From Adineta vaga (taxonomy: Eukaryota; Rotifera), in the NCBI GenBank assembly GCA_021613535.1, contig CP075492.1, forward strand, positions 1,426,001 through 1,490,000: a stretch of DNA of 64,000 nt. Direction: 5' to 3'. Shown in pieces: positions 25,534-37,138 of the stretch. The translations under genes and the position numbers were made by a program. A model generated the notes under the pieces. That model did not search any database. It was not told the origin of the DNA and saw nothing but the letters and a program-made list of their open reading frames with translations. The stretch's first letter is position 1; the number at the start of each line of letters is the position of its first letter.

Positions 25534-27369
25534 ATGTTAAATAAAAGTTTCATATCTCTATTACAATCTACTGGTAATGACAATAGCAGTCAAGTTGTTC
25601 AAACATTAAATCTTGTATTTCTTCATTTGACAACTTACTTTGGTTGTTTTTTAATAATCTTTGGCAATTTTAATTCAATTTTTGTGATTCTATTATTTTT
25701 ACGTTATAAATCATTTCGACAGAATACATGTTCCAATTATCTTCTTCTATGTAGTCTATGTGATTTATTTCAACTCAATTTTGGATATATCTTTCGTTAT
25801 CTAGCAGATAGTTTATTTCAATATAATCTAACAGCAAAATCATCATTCTTGTGTAAATTTCGATTCTTTCTAACTCAAACAACAATAATGTGTTCATTGG
25901 TATCACTATTAATGGGTAAGAGTTGACAGATATCGAAATAATCTTGACGGTGTGGCTAAATTCTTAACCCACACTCGGACTCATACATAATCTCATCTCA
26001 CCTCTATTAATGAAAATTGTCGTGAATGAAATTGAAAGTGATTTAGGAACGAAGTGGCAATATCTGTAATTAGATGTGAACAAATACTACTTATTAGGCG
26101 GATAATTTAGTCAAAAGTTGTTTTATAAGAGATTAAGGTTTACAAACGATTATCAGACTTTCTTTTCTCAAACGACTTCTTCTTACGTCAATTCTCTAAT
26201 TAAAGATAAAAAAATTCACAAATTCATATAAAAAAAAAACCATGAAACAACTGAAATGAAGCAAAATCAGATCATATAACCTTGAAAAAGAGAAAAACGA
26301 GACTTGCTCGATTAATTCTGTTTCTTCTTTTTGGTTTTTTTTTTATTAAAATCAAAAGACAAAATGACGATACAGAGAAGAGAATAAAAATAGTAGAAAA
26401 AGAAAGAAAAGAACTTCTAGTCGTAAATTCTCTTTTGATCCTGATATTAAAATCTACGAATAAATTCATAATAAATAAAACGATTTTGATTTTGTATTTA
26501 CTTTGAGAAACAAAGATAAAATACTTTAAATAAACAAAAGCGACTATGAAAAATTTAAGAATAGTAAGTCAATAACTATTATAAAGCAGCTAGAATTAAA
26601 AGAAAATCGTTGTCAAAGTTTCAATTCATAAAAATATATATAAATGAAGACTTTTAAGTACTTATCTCTATATAAAGTATATTTATCTTATTACTTTTTT
26701 GTGTACAGTTGAAAAGATAATTTGATATTCATTTAAGGTTCAATTGATCGTTATATTCACACATCTTATAAAGAACATTGGTTAAAAACAATCTTTTTGA
26801 AACATACACGTATTTTCATTGTATTATTAGTTTTAATATGTATTATCTTATCATCACCAAGTTTATATTATATCGATATCTATTCCAATCAATGTTATGC
26901 TCCACCTGACAGTTGGTATCTCTATTATATGCATATCTTCTTTTTCCTACTTTGTCTGATTATTCCATTGATTTTAATGCCATTCTTTGGCTATTTAACA
27001 ATTAAAAATATAAATAATACAATTCATCATTCCCGTTGGATACATATAAATGAACGCATCCGATATTTTCAGATGCAAGTAACACATATGTTATTAATTC
27101 AAGTACTCTTCACTGCTTTGTTTAGTTTTCCTTATGCTATTTATATTTTGTACGAAATTATAACATTTAAGATGTACAAAACTATGAAACGACGAATGAT
27201 TGAAGATTTAATATCGAGAGAACTACGTTTACTACTAAATATTCACAGTTGTGACAATTTATATACATATTTAATGGTTTCACCTGTACTTCGAGCGAAA
27301 CTTTCTGCTCATTTTCAATGTTATAAATCCAAAATTACGAAAAAGAACATACAAAAGACAGATGTTTAG
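25534..27369 (+). CDS. Rhodopsin-like GPCR (orphan), split by an 822-nt intron
   Basis: Two exons, 25534-25915 and 26738-27369, join in phase 1 to give 337 residues. TM1 is LTTYFGCFLIIFGNFNSIFV, TM2 follows NYLLLCSLCDLFQLNFG, and TM3 crosses the splice site: SLVSLLMG joins SIDRYIHTSY, restoring a DRY-type motif (DRY) only after splicing, which strongly supports the join. TM4 is IFIVLLVLICIILSS, TM5 IFFFLLCLIIPLILMPFFGY, TM6 HMLLIQVLFTALFSFPYAIY and TM7 a shorter hydrophobic stretch. An extracellular Cys pair (C in LCKFRF; C in SNQCYAPP) fits the usual TM3-ECL2 disulphide. The ATG at 25534 starts a typical short N-terminus with N-glycosylation sites. The intron carries a hairpin copy of the dispersed motif (25951-25981). 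Ligand unknown. Confidence 0.8.
25951..25981. repeat. Dispersed fold-back motif inside a GPCR intron
   Basis: GTGTGGCTAAATTCTTAACC, followed by CACACTC, forms a hairpin with GTGTGG / CCACAC arms. The TAAATTCTTAA part matches, in reverse, TTAAGAATTTA at 13823-13833. Confidence 0.4.
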
Positions 27370-28337
27370 CGAATGACATATATTTTTACTCAATATGAAA
27401 CTTTATAAAAGTGAAGATATTCTCGAACGAAAATTATTTTCTAGTTGATCAATTGTTCATAAATTTCTTCTTCTATAATCTTATTATAACTTTTATTTTG
27501 CTTTTGTGATTCATGTGAACTTCTATATTGTCATACACTTGAATATAACAATCAATAAATGAAATATAATAAATTCACACTGATCTACAACATATCTAAT
27601 TTATTTATTTATGACAAAAGAAACAGAACGAATTCCTACTTCAATTACTCGAACATAATTTTCTTCTATTTAAAAATACTTTCTAGCCGATGTATTAGTT
27701 GTTTTCTTTGTCACTTACATTTCTTGGTATTATTTAAAAGATTAGTTATGAAGGTAAATAAAATTATATAGTTCTTTATAAACTATCAAACGTGATTATT
27801 AGTTAACAAAATAGAGATGTCGTTATTATACATTATGGTTAACAGATCACCATTTATGATGGTTTAATTACAATTGAAGTAACTAAAAATCTAAATCGAT
27901 TAATCATCGAAAATTTTATTGAAACAATTTTTTAGTCTTATAAATTATTTCTACTTTATACTTTATATTATTAAATATATTTATTTATTTATATAATTTT
28001 TAAGGAAGTTTTTATATGTTTCTAATTTCATCAAGTCGATTTTGTCGAACAATAAAAGATAAAATAGTTTGTCGACAAAGATCAATTTAAATTTATCCAA
28101 ACATAAACTCGACGATTTGAAGATCAATATTTGAGATTATTCTGTCATTTTTCTTCATACATCTACATATTAATCAGATTATAAAATAAAATAAGATTTT
28201 ATTACATCGCAATTCTATTTCTTACATGAAATTGTTTGATTAAAAACTTCAATAATGAAACGGATATTTTTTATATCAAAGTTATGAATTGAATTGAGAG
28301 TGAGGATCAAAAGAATACCCACCCTTGATAAAAGATA
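27370..28337. other. Intergenic region between convergent GPCR genes
   Basis: AT-rich; no gene supported. The 70-codon frame at 27559 has no domain signal. Near 28290-28325 is a weak G-rich/C-rich pair (GAGAGTGAGGATC ... ATACCCACCCTTGAT) resembling the dispersed motif. Confidence 0.5.
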
Positions 28338-29213
28338 TTAACATTTGAAAATTTTAATAGTAAATTGTTTCAATATGGTCCGTACTGGTTGATTAGTAAA
28401 TATTAACAATAACATATCACAAAGTAGAGCTAACGGTGGTAAAATCTGAGAGCATTGGTTCAGAATAGTCGGAACAATCGAACTTTTGTTGAATAATTGT
28501 ATGATAAAAGACGGACTCCATCCAATTATAAACGAAAAAAAAGTACCAACTGTTAGTTTGACTAAGAATACATCACGTTTATGCGATATTTGACCACCTG
28601 TATTTGTAGCATGTATACGACGTGTAGAATTACGTACAAATAAAAGAGTACGACCATTACATACAGTAACGATAATGATAGGCAATAATAAAGTGGTAAT
28701 TAAAGTATAATATGGTAAAAATATTGGTTGTGTTGAAGTAAAACATAAAAAACTATCTAAAAATAAGTATGGAAAAGCGACAAGAAAAGCAACAAGCCAT
28801 CCAAGAATGATACAAAACCATAGACATTGATTTGAACGAAAGATAGGTTTATTTGCATAAACAATGGCAAGTAATCTACTAATAGCAAATCCACAATGTG
28901 CATACATCAATTGACATGCAGACATATCGATTAAAAATGTTTGAATATAACAAGAGAATCCATGGAATTCAATAAGTAGTTGCTTAACACCCATCACTAA
29001 GAGAATAATACTGAACCATGCACTTGTCAGACAAACATTTATTGTGAACCAATTTAATTTATTGTTACGAAGTGTTGGCCGGATTAGTATAAGAATTGTA
29101 TGAGCAATAGCAAGAATAATTACCAAGGAATATGTTGATAACTGAACAATAATAGGTAAAGTAGAACTTGGAGAAAGATCACTATTAGATGATCCGTTCA
29201 TGTTAGAATGCAA
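28338..29213 (-). CDS. Rhodopsin-like GPCR (orphan)
   Basis: An intronless 291-residue 7-TM protein. Order: a Ser/Asn-rich N-terminus with N-glycosylation sites; TM1 YSLVIILAIAHTILILI; TM2 FTINVCLTSAWFSIILLVMG; TM3 with Cys (SCYIQTFLIDMSACQLMY) ending in ISRLLAIVYANKP in the DRY position; TM4 WFCIILGWLVAFLVAFPYLF; TM5 YTLITTLLLPIIIVTVCNG; a basic loop (RNSTRRIHATN, SHKRDVF); TM6 VGTFFSFIIGWSPSFIIQLF with the W-x-P of TM6; TM7 LPPLALLCDMLLLIFTNQPV. It resembles a class-A receptor. The TM7 tyrosine motif NPxxY appears as NQPV-type and is not canonical. Composition is less AT-skewed than the receptor at 17829. Ligand unknown. Confidence 0.82.
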   Translation of the reverse strand: MHSNMNGSSNSDLSPSSTLPIIVQLSTYSLVIILAIAHTILILIRPTLRNNKLNWFTINVCLTSAWFSIILLVMGVKQLLIEFHGFSCYIQTFLIDMSACQLMYAHCGFAISRLLAIVYANKPIFRSNQCLWFCIILGWLVAFLVAFPYLFLDSFLCFTSTQPIFLPYYTLITTLLLPIIIVTVCNGRTLLFVRNSTRRIHATNTGGQISHKRDVFLVKLTVGTFFSFIIGWSPSFIIQLFNKSSIVPTILNQCSQILPPLALLCDMLLLIFTNQPVRTILKQFTIKIFKC

Positions 29214-29869
29214 TGTATCGTTAGTATTACAAACAAAAATGAAAATTTAATGAGTATGGCAAAGAACATATTATAATGATCATGATGAGTCTATTCAGCA
29301 TTACTTCCATTCGTCATGATCTCATTAGAAGGGAAAAAAAAGATATTTGTCATCTATTCTATGAAAGGATGAATTAGTTGTTTATTCAACTAGAATTTTA
29401 ATGAATATATCAAATTAGAAAAGATAATCGAATATCAACAACGAAATAGATTTTTCAGTAACCAAGACAACATTATAACAAAATAGAAAATAGAAAAAAC
29501 AAAAAGATCTATAAGTAATATTGTTGATGAGAATTCTTTGTTAGAATAACTCGATTTTACACTTTTTCATAGATACGTCAATTAAAATATTCAAAACAAC
29601 ATGAGTTACTTTTTCTTGATCTATAGTTAAGATAGTGATGCAAAGTGTGACATTTTAGTATAGTGGAACAAATAAGAACTCGAAGCTTTGATTCTTTGAT
29701 GTATTCTCTTGAATTTTAATGGAAAAATGAAATTTCGAGATATGACAAACAGCAACATAGAAGATAATGGAGTAACATACTGATTGAAATGAATTTATGT
29801 AAATTATTTCAAATAAATCATTTTTTTTTCAATATTTCTTTATTTAAAAATAAAAAACTATATATTCCT
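29214..29869. other. Intergenic region
   Basis: AT-rich, no coding or structural signal recognised; probably the promoter of the GPCR at 28338. Confidence 0.5.
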
Positions 29870-30414
29870 TTAAATTTCGTTTGAATTCAAAGTATTATTA
29901 TTGAATAATTCTATTTTAAATAAAATTTGTGAGTTCTGGTATTGCAAATATATATAAATAAATATTTGTAAAGGGCATACAAAATAAAGAGTATTTTGAA
30001 TATTAACCATCTTAGGATTTTTACGATATAGATTTGGTATTAAACATTTTCGTATCAGTGAAATAAATGTTGTTGGACCCCAACCAAATATATCAAGTAA
30101 TTGTAAAGTTATTTTTTTCTGTTTTTTCCACGTATATAACTGACGTTGATACACTTTTCGTCTTGAATAAAGCACTCGACATAATAATACTAAATTTGAT
30201 ATGCAAGAATAATTCCATCAAAACAAGGTAAAATACATGTTATATCTTCTTCTGTAAATATATAGTTATACAAGGAAAAAGAAAAGATGAATAATTTATA
30301 GAAAAAGGTAAATCTAATGTTATGTAAAGAAATGATATGATAATTAGAAGAAAATAGATTATTTATTATATATTCTCCTGCGATTTCGTACTGAAAAAAA
30401 AAGACTGAATTCAT
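29870..30414 (-). pseudogene. GPCR remnant (TM5-TM7 part)
   Basis: Two overlapping broken frames on the minus strand. The 3' frame begins around 30200 with LVLLCRVLYSRRKVYQRQ followed by WKKQKKITLQLL, which looks like the end of TM5, a basic third intracellular loop and the start of TM6 as in other receptors of this genome, and goes on to LYFVCPLQIFIYIYL. The upstream frame (30414-30190) is hydrophobic but ends in a stop and is offset from it. TM1-TM4 are not visible. I infer a truncated, frameshifted GPCR copy. Confidence 0.45.
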
Positions 30415-30696
30415 GGAGTATACAATTACCTACATAATGCTGAAAACTGCATCTCTCTAGTTACTACCGTTCCTGATTTATGACAAGAATATTCACGGTC
30501 ATCTTCTTTTTCGAGCAGACAGTAGTTTTTATTTCTGATTATTCATTTGTGCTCGTTTTGTACAAGAAATAGAAGAATTTCTTTTCAATATGATATAATC
30601 GTATTAAACAATAAATTCCATAAAATGATCAGTTACATATAAAACTAAACTTTCACACCCATATTAGAGATCCTTTTTATTTTGATCTCCTGTTTT

Positions 30697-31517
30697 CTAA
30701 GCTCCTTGTAAAGGTGGCACTGGCGTTCCATTTTTTTCAGCAAGTAAAGTTGTTGTTGGTCCAGCTGAAGTTTTGATCGAACCATCTGGATTCAATTTTG
30801 GATTATTAGCAGCTGATGAAATATAAATATTCCATAAAGCTCCAGCTAAACTTCCAACAATTGGTCGGTAATCTAATGGTATAAATCGAAAATTAATAAA
30901 TGAAACAAATGGCCAATAACAAGTGCCAACTGCGAATGTTTTTGGCATATCATGTTTTATTTTTCTTCTCGCAACATGAAAAGAATGACCTTGTAAAAGA
31001 ATAATTGATGTAAAGACGAGACTTATATTAAGAGGTGCAAGTAATGTATTGGTTAATATTTTCTTGGCTATTTGAATTCCTTGTTTACCTATTCAAAATA
31101 AAATTAATTAGGAAAAATCTTCATTAGTAAAATAAACCTGGAAATATTCGTTCAACTAATCGTGCAAGTGTAAAAGACCAAGGTGTTGATACGAAAACAG
31201 CTGTTGTACACATAATTCGAGATCGTTCACGATCCCACCATGACAATACAGAAGATGTTGATGATGATAAAATTCGTTTACCATCTGCATCTTTCTTATG
31301 ACTTTCTAAGTATTGACATATAAGATCACCAGTTGTTACACTTGTACCAATGGCGACTGTTGTAATAAGATAAGATTTGATTAAACTACGCCATCCTGTT
31401 CACAAAACAAAAGTTAATTTAAACTACTATGAAATAATCATAGATATTATTATCTGTAAATATACCTTGTAAAGTGTGCGGTGCAATTTTTGTAATATTA
31501 GTACCAAAGAAAGTCAT
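30697..31517 (-). CDS. Mpv17/PMP22-family membrane protein
   Basis: Exons 31517-31466, 31395-31138 and 31088-30697 total 702 nt, giving 233 residues. Short GT..AG introns (70 and 49 nt) are in phase 1. The Mpv17/PMP22 signature WPFVSFINFRFIPLDYR is at about 162-178, followed by the last membrane segment (VGSLAGALWNIYIS). Earlier parts also match: YLITTVAIGTSVTTGDLICQ (the GD-x-x-CQ motif of the first helix), a WWDRERSRIM segment before TM2, and PLNISLVFTSIILLQG. Members are four-helix proteins of the mitochondrial inner membrane or peroxisome, involved in small-molecule permeability. Which paralogue this is cannot be told; the extended C-terminus (PKLNPDGSIKTSAGPTTT...) is unusual. Start: first ATG of exon 1. 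Confidence 0.9.
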
Positions 31518-32756
31518 AATAAAAACTACTACTCGAATAATATATCAGAAGAAACTGAAATATGTGAGAGAGAAAGAAAAAACATCATCATTCAATCGAG
31601 TCGACGAGTAAAAAGACGCACGTGTTATTAACAACGCGACAATATATATATTTTTTCTTTTCTGCTCTCTACAAAGCATCATCGTCTATAGTACGACTAA
31701 CCATATTGTTATGATTCATCGTTTTGCGTCGTGTTTTAAATGAATTTGATGAAATATAATTTGAAATAATTCAATGATACTAAAAAAACACGTGCTAAAG
31801 TTATCTTGAGAGTGTAGGTATGAATACCATATTTATACATCAATCCTATACTCTCATCCTTCAATTTTTTCATTAAATCAATGGATTTATAGCCGAGATC
31901 AATATATTATCTAAACTTCTCAAACATAAAAAACTTCGAGATCAACAAGAAAAACTGGATAAAATAAAAATGAGTATGAATGAGATTCTAACGATCGATC
32001 GATAACAATTTATATTGATTGAAACACAACGAATAGAACTTAATGTTCGATAATGAATATACATTCTAATAGATATATAGTAAGAAATAAAACAAAATAA
32101 ACAAGACAATTATAGCATATGATTGAGTCAGAAGTCGAATACACAAGTATATCTTTCTTAAGAATAACATATTTACGTATATAGTTTTCATATTATTTTT
32201 ATGTAATTCGTTTATATGAAAAACAATTAAAGATTGAAACCATAAACGATGTTGTTCTCCTCTAAACAAATTCTTCGTAGAACTTTTTTTTTGAAATAGA
32301 CGAGATATATAATAATTATCAAAACTTATATGACATACATTTGAGAGATGTAAGAAATCAGCTAATAGATGTAAATGTTTATAAAAAAAAAAGAATTGAA
32401 TTCAAACGTTAATTTAAACGAAAATATGTTCGAAATATAGTAAAGACATCATTAGAATATCATTAGCGACAATATGATTCAAAATAGAAGTGTTTCTATT
32501 TCTGTCTTGTACTTCATAGAAATCATGAAATCTTAATTTATCTATATGTCTTGAGTAGAATGATGTTGTAGTAATATTTTGAATACTTGAAAAATCATTA
32601 TTTTGGTGCATTCTAGATGATTTCAAATTCACTTCATATGACATTTCCAGGGAATATAAAAATGACAAAAACAGGATTTGTTCGTTGATTAGAAAACGTA
32701 ATTTTCTTTATATGTTGATTATTTTATTCATTTAACTTTATTTTATCTTATTGAAA
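31518..32756. other. Intergenic region with a fold-back element
   Basis: The stretch next to 31518 is the probable promoter of the Mpv17-family gene. The minus frames at 32066-32269 and 32414-32668 show no domain signal. See the fold-back at 31803-31860. Confidence 0.5.
31803..31860. repeat. Dispersed fold-back element, ATCTTGAG end
   Basis: Begins ATCTTGAGAGTGTAGGTATG. GAGAGTGTAGG (31808-31818) pairs with CCTATACTCTC (31845-31855), one mismatch in 11. Same polarity (G-rich then C-rich) as the copies at 11421, 43477 and 59452. Confidence 0.55.
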
Positions 32757-33756
32757 ATGTTTGACTATGGACATGGAATCATTGGTTTTATTCTAACTTT
32801 AATAAGTTTAATTCATAGTTCATTTGCATCAATTATTTCATTGATTGTTATTTGTATTATTATTCATTATCAATATAATAATCGTTTAAAACGAGAAGAA
32901 AAAATAACTCTTTTACTTTCTCTTAATATTTATTTCTTTATATTTCTTTATATAACAGCATTAATTCCATTTAATATTCAAACAATAATTGGTGATATTT
33001 ATGGATATAATTTTAATTCATCATGGTGTATATTCAATGGATATTATGTTGTTGCAATGTGTTGTGCACTTTATCATGCGTTTGTTATTCAGGTAAATAT
33101 TAATTAGAGAGAAATATTTCAAATAAATATTATATAAGAATTTTTAGGCTTTATTTCGTCTTTATCGTATTGTTTATTCAAAATATCAATGTACTCAACT
33201 ATATTCATTCTATATAATTCTTATACCTATTCAATTAATAGGAGCTTTTCTTCTTTTATCACCTGTTCTTATTTGGCATAGTGTAATCTATTTATCTAAT
33301 GATCATTTTTGTTGTGTTTCATTCAAAATAACGCGTGGTGTTCTTTGGGCTATATTTGTTTGTTATGGTCTTCCTCTTATTTATTTATCTCTTATATATA
33401 TTCGTATTACATTATTTATTCGTCATCAATCAAATACTGTAACAGTGGTAATTAAACGAAGACAACAACAACATTTACTCGCCATTCGACGTATTCTTAT
33501 TAATGTTGGTCTATTAATGACAACAGGACTTCCAGCTATGGTTCTTTTAGTTATTCTTTTCGTTACTGGTGTAGAACATCCATTACTTTATCGTATTTTA
33601 TGGATTGGAGCTGAAGTATCTATAGGAATGTTAACTATAGAAATGATTTTCATGACACCACAATTAAAAAATATTGTTATAAAAAAATGGCGACCAAATC
33701 AGATAACTACTTTTCATGATTCTATTCGAGTAGAACACATAACAACTGCTCACTGA
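32757..33756 (+). CDS. Seven-transmembrane receptor (orphan GPCR)
   Basis: Exons 32757-33092 and 33148-33756 join in phase 0 across a 55-nt intron (GTAAAT..TTTTTAG) to give 314 residues. Hydrophobic helices: GIIGFILTLISLIHSSFASI, ITLLLSLNIYFFIFLYITAL, CIFNGYYVVAMCCALYHAFV joined to QALFRLYRIVYS (LFRLYR in the DRY position), LYSFYIILIPIQLIGAFLLL, ITRGVLWAIFVCYGLPLIYL, RILINVGLLMTTGLPAMVLL and ILWIGAEVSIGMLTIEMIFM. Conserved Cys residues before TM3 and in ECL2 (FCCVSF) fit a disulphide. I chose ATG 32757 over the upstream TTG. The join restores the TM3 end, supporting the splice. It is a divergent class-A-like receptor; ligand unknown. Confidence 0.82.
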
Positions 33757-34918
33757 CTTTATAATCTTTTATTAACATAAGAATGAATATCTTATTTTAT
33801 TCTTTCATCAATAAATATCGATTCTCGTAATACTTATCAATTTCATTGAATATAGCGAACATTGAGTGTGAATAAAAGTATAAATTATGAGTCCTAGACA
33901 CTTCAACATTCCCTTTAGTACATTTATGACAACAATGATACTTAGAAGTAATAAGAAAAATGATGAATGAAAAATCGTGAAAGGTACTTGATTCCTGTGA
34001 AATCTGAATATTTCAGCGATTTTGAGCTCTGTGTACTAAAAGATACGAGGTAAATTAGTTATTCAATGTTCAACAATTATAACTTGAAATCAAAGAGATC
34101 TTTTGAGATGATACTTTTCTTCAACTCGCGCTGATCAAAAAATATTAGATGACGTTCTTTATTTTCTATTAAAGTTGATGACATTTTTAAATTTTGAATC
34201 AAATGAAATTATCTCCATTCTTTTCATCCTTTTATATAAATGCAAGGAGAATCAATCAGGATATGACACAGTATTGTATACTTTAGAAACGACCGATTCA
34301 GGAATTTGATGTGAGAAGAATGTCAGTGTCACATTTAGACGTTTCGTAATACAGTCAATCAAGTTTTAGAATTTCCCATACTATAAGACTGGTGACCGGA
34401 TAGAATGCTGTAACGATAGACTTTATAATCAGAAGGGTATGAGTATGAATATAAGTGAAGGGAATAATGGAGTCACATTTATTCAAGGACAAAACCGTAG
34501 AACATGTTTTGATGAATATAAAAATCGGTCAAAATTTCGTCAATACTGTTTTAGTTTATATTCTCACATTACACAATCCAAAGCATCAGAGTATCAATAT
34601 GGTCTTCTTATTTATCCTTTTAATCTCCTCTTCTATATTACTTTTCACTTTTTTGTCAATTGACTTTCTTTTATTTTTCGCTTCATTGTTCGATATTCGC
34701 TTCTTTATAGAAGACGAGTTTATTTCATTGATTATTGATCTAAATCACAGAAGTCGATGGGAAAAACGTTTGGTAGATTAAATTGATTCAAAGCTTAGCT
34801 GTTTTTCCTCTGTATTCTAACAAACTTCAATGTTTGATCTTTACGTCAAATGAAGATTTTCTATATTTATATATCGTTGTATATTTAGTTTTTTCTACGA
34901 AATCAAAGTGAAAAAATA
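33757..34918. other. Intergenic region
   Basis: Two overlapping plus frames at 34439-34781 are present, but neither shows a domain, signal peptide at the start or convincing composition; not called. The last ~100 bases lead into the secreted-protein gene at 34919. Confidence 0.45.
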
Positions 34919-35290
34919 ATGTTTAAATTAATTTTGTTCACAATGTTACTAATAAATGTGTATAGTCAATCACCATCGAACGTCGGAATACAAGGTGTGA
35001 ATATAACACATTTTGTCTCGGAGAGAAGAATTCCATTTCAAATGTATTTTCGTACATCTGGCGATGATTCATCGAAATTTTCTCCATACGGTTGTTACGA
35101 ATACTGTGAGTACAATCGATTTCGTCAAGACATTACACCGACTCCACAATGGAACGAGTACATGTTTCAATTAATATTGAAAGCAATGGAAAACAAATGG
35201 CTTCTTGATATTACATATTGTAAAAATGATCAAACAAAAGAGATCGAATATGGAATTGTATGCGGTATTGGAATTACATTGGATTCATAA
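34919..35290 (+). CDS. Small secreted protein, family not recognised
   Basis: A 123-residue intronless frame. Residues 1-16 (MFKLILFTMLLINVYS) form a typical signal peptide with likely cleavage before QSPS. The mature ~107 residues contain four cysteines in two close pairs (YGCYEYCEY and ITYCKN...IVCGIG), suggesting two disulphides, and a mixed alpha/beta pattern (QLILKAMENKWLLDITYCKN). It has one N-linked site (NITH). No known family was recognised. An ATG with an A-rich context (AAAATAATG) is the first in the frame. It is probably a small extracellular globular protein; binding or defence roles would be speculation. Confidence 0.6.
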   Translation: MFKLILFTMLLINVYSQSPSNVGIQGVNITHFVSERRIPFQMYFRTSGDDSSKFSPYGCYEYCEYNRFRQDITPTPQWNEYMFQLILKAMENKWLLDITYCKNDQTKEIEYGIVCGIGITLDS

Positions 35291-36014
35291 AAAACAAAAT
35301 TTATCAAAACTTTGGTGCTGATGTTAAATATAATTATTTTTATGAAGCCTATATTGTTTTCAAATGATAAAAAGGTGGATTTTTTGACGAGTTTAATTTT
35401 AAATTATATAAATAAATATGACACCGAAAGATTTCCAATTTTCCTCAATGTCTATATATTTGAGTGTGAGAATCGGTGGTACTTGATATAAGCAGATAGA
35501 ATGTTCTCGAGTAGGAGATATATGCTTACGTTAGACTTCTTTGATATCAGCATCCGTACCCGATACTCACTTAAATTATATTAGACGACGAAAAGGTCGT
35601 AAACATTGCACGATTAAGTAATATTCTATCTGATAAACAGAAATTAAGATTGAGAAATATTTATTATGAAAACAAAAGTAACATTCTTCAAGTAGATATG
35701 ACACGTGGTATAGAATCGTTTGTTAGAAAAGAAGAGAATAGAAAAAAACTAACAGTCACGGTTAATGATTTTGTACGTAGTAAACATAAGACGATCGAGT
35801 ATATTCTTATTTAGATAAAATCAGTTTTATAATATAATATTTTTTCGATGGTTATTATATATAAAAGTTGATTTATGCATTGTAAAAATGTTTATTTCTT
35901 TTAATTTATCTAATCATATTTATAATAATTCTTTAAATATTTAATAATAATTATAGTTTTTCTTTTTTTGTTTTAGCATAAAAATATATTTATTATTGAC
36001 AATATTGTTGTTCA
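35291..36014. other. Intergenic region
   Basis: No gene supported. A possible copy of the dispersed motif lies at about 35460-35575 (GAGTGTGAGAATCGG ... CCGTACCCGATACTCAC). Confidence 0.4.
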
Positions 36015-36878
36015 ATGGCTATTCCTAAACTTCTTAAAGATACAAATATAATTCATCGTTTTTCCGATGTATCTGAAGAACCATGTACTATGCTACCACC
36101 TATTGAAGGATTTAAAAATATTCCATTGGTTTCACTTAAAGAAGCAATAATACCACTTCTTTTACTTGTTGTTGATGTGAAAGAAAGAGCAGCAATTGCT
36201 TTAGTAGACGCAAAAGATCCTCCGGATAATCTCTCACTTGATGAATCTGCTTCAATTAAACTCTATACAATGGAATGTGACCCATATACATTTTCACTTT
36301 ATTATATTCTCAATTCAACATTACGTCATGAAGATCGAAGAGAATTAAGACCGTGGCTTCTTTATCTAAAATTACTTCTTACTGCACTTTCTCATCTTCC
36401 ATCAGTTCGTCTTAATGTTTATCGAGCTCTGAAATTAAATAAAGAAATAGAAAATGAAAAATATCAAGAAGGAAAAGATGTTATTTGGTGGGGATTTTCT
36501 TGTTGTACATCAAATAAAAATATTTGTCAAAAAGAACATTTTCTTAATTCAACTGGAACAAGAACTTTATTTATTATTGAATGTTTCAATGGAAAAGAAA
36601 TTGGACCACATTCATTTAATAAAAATGATCAAGAAATCTTACTTTTACCAGGTACTCAATTTAAAGTTATTCGATGTGATCATAATCAATATGATTTACA
36701 TAAAATTTATTTAAAACAAATTGAACCATCATCTATTCTACTTGAATCTCTCTCTTTATCATCATTAGATAAAATATCACAAGATTCTTCTCAATCAACC
36801 GAAAGACAATCAATGAAACGTGGATCAATTCAAAAATTTTTTCAACATTCTTTCGATCAAATGTTTCATAAAGACTAA
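36015..36878 (+). CDS. ADP-ribosyltransferase-fold protein
   Basis: A single-exon 287-residue ART-like protein. The NAD-pocket arginine is in NVYRAL (136-138 YRA, where YRG is usual). The STS strand is WWGFSCCTS (158-166). The catalytic ExE position reads D205-Q206-E207 (NDQEILLLPG), so the first acidic residue is Asp rather than Glu. The rest of the fold is kept: RTLFIIECFNGKEIGPHSF and LLLPGTQFKVI. The C-terminal 40 residues are Ser/basic and look disordered. The conserved Glu remains, so NAD hydrolysis or transfer is possible, but the G-to-A and E-to-D changes could reduce or alter activity. No signal peptide. It differs in layout from the tandem-ART protein at 8692, so the two are not simple duplicates. 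Confidence 0.75.
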   Translation: MAIPKLLKDTNIIHRFSDVSEEPCTMLPPIEGFKNIPLVSLKEAIIPLLLLVVDVKERAAIALVDAKDPPDNLSLDESASIKLYTMECDPYTFSLYYILNSTLRHEDRRELRPWLLYLKLLLTALSHLPSVRLNVYRALKLNKEIENEKYQEGKDVIWWGFSCCTSNKNICQKEHFLNSTGTRTLFIIECFNGKEIGPHSFNKNDQEILLLPGTQFKVIRCDHNQYDLHKIYLKQIEPSSILLESLSLSSLDKISQDSSQSTERQSMKRGSIQKFFQHSFDQMFHKD

Positions 36879-37054
36879 TTTTTTTTTTCATATTTTCGTA
36901 TTTATTTGTTCTTCATATTCGAAAGAAAAGAGAAGAACGAAAAAAAAACACATTTTCTATTTTATTCACTAAATAAAATCGTTATAGTAACAGCTGTATA
37001 TATTCCTCTAACGATTGTCTTTATATTCATAGAATAATTAGAATGAAGAAGAAG

Positions 37055-37062
37055 AAAAAAAA
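37055..37062 (-). terminator. RNA polymerase III terminator of tRNA-Thr
   Basis: A run of eight A on the + strand (T8 on the transcribed strand) begins about 5 nt beyond the tRNA 3' end, the standard Pol III stop signal. Confidence 0.8.
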
Positions 37063-37066
37063 GAAA

Positions 37067-37138
37067 TGCCTCCACGCAGGATCGAACTGCGGACCTCCAG
37101 TTTACTAGACTGGCGCTCTACCACTGAGCCATAAAGGC
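37067..37138 (-). tRNA. tRNA-Thr (anticodon AGT)
   Basis: A 72-nt intronless cloverleaf. The acceptor stem GCCTTTA pairs with TGGAGGC (two G-U pairs), followed by discriminator A. The D arm is GCTCAGTGGTAGAGC, matching the A box. The anticodon stem is CCAGT/ACTGG with loop CTAGTAA, anticodon AGT, reading ACU/ACC threonine codons after A-to-I editing. The T arm is CGCAG TTCGATC CTGCG (B box GTTCGATCC). All stems pair. The CCA end is not encoded, as expected in eukaryotes. Confidence 0.95.

Noticed and set aside
34439-34781. Two overlapping plus frames (74 and 108 codons)
   Set aside because: One has a hydrophobic stretch, but there is no consistent start, family or splice support.
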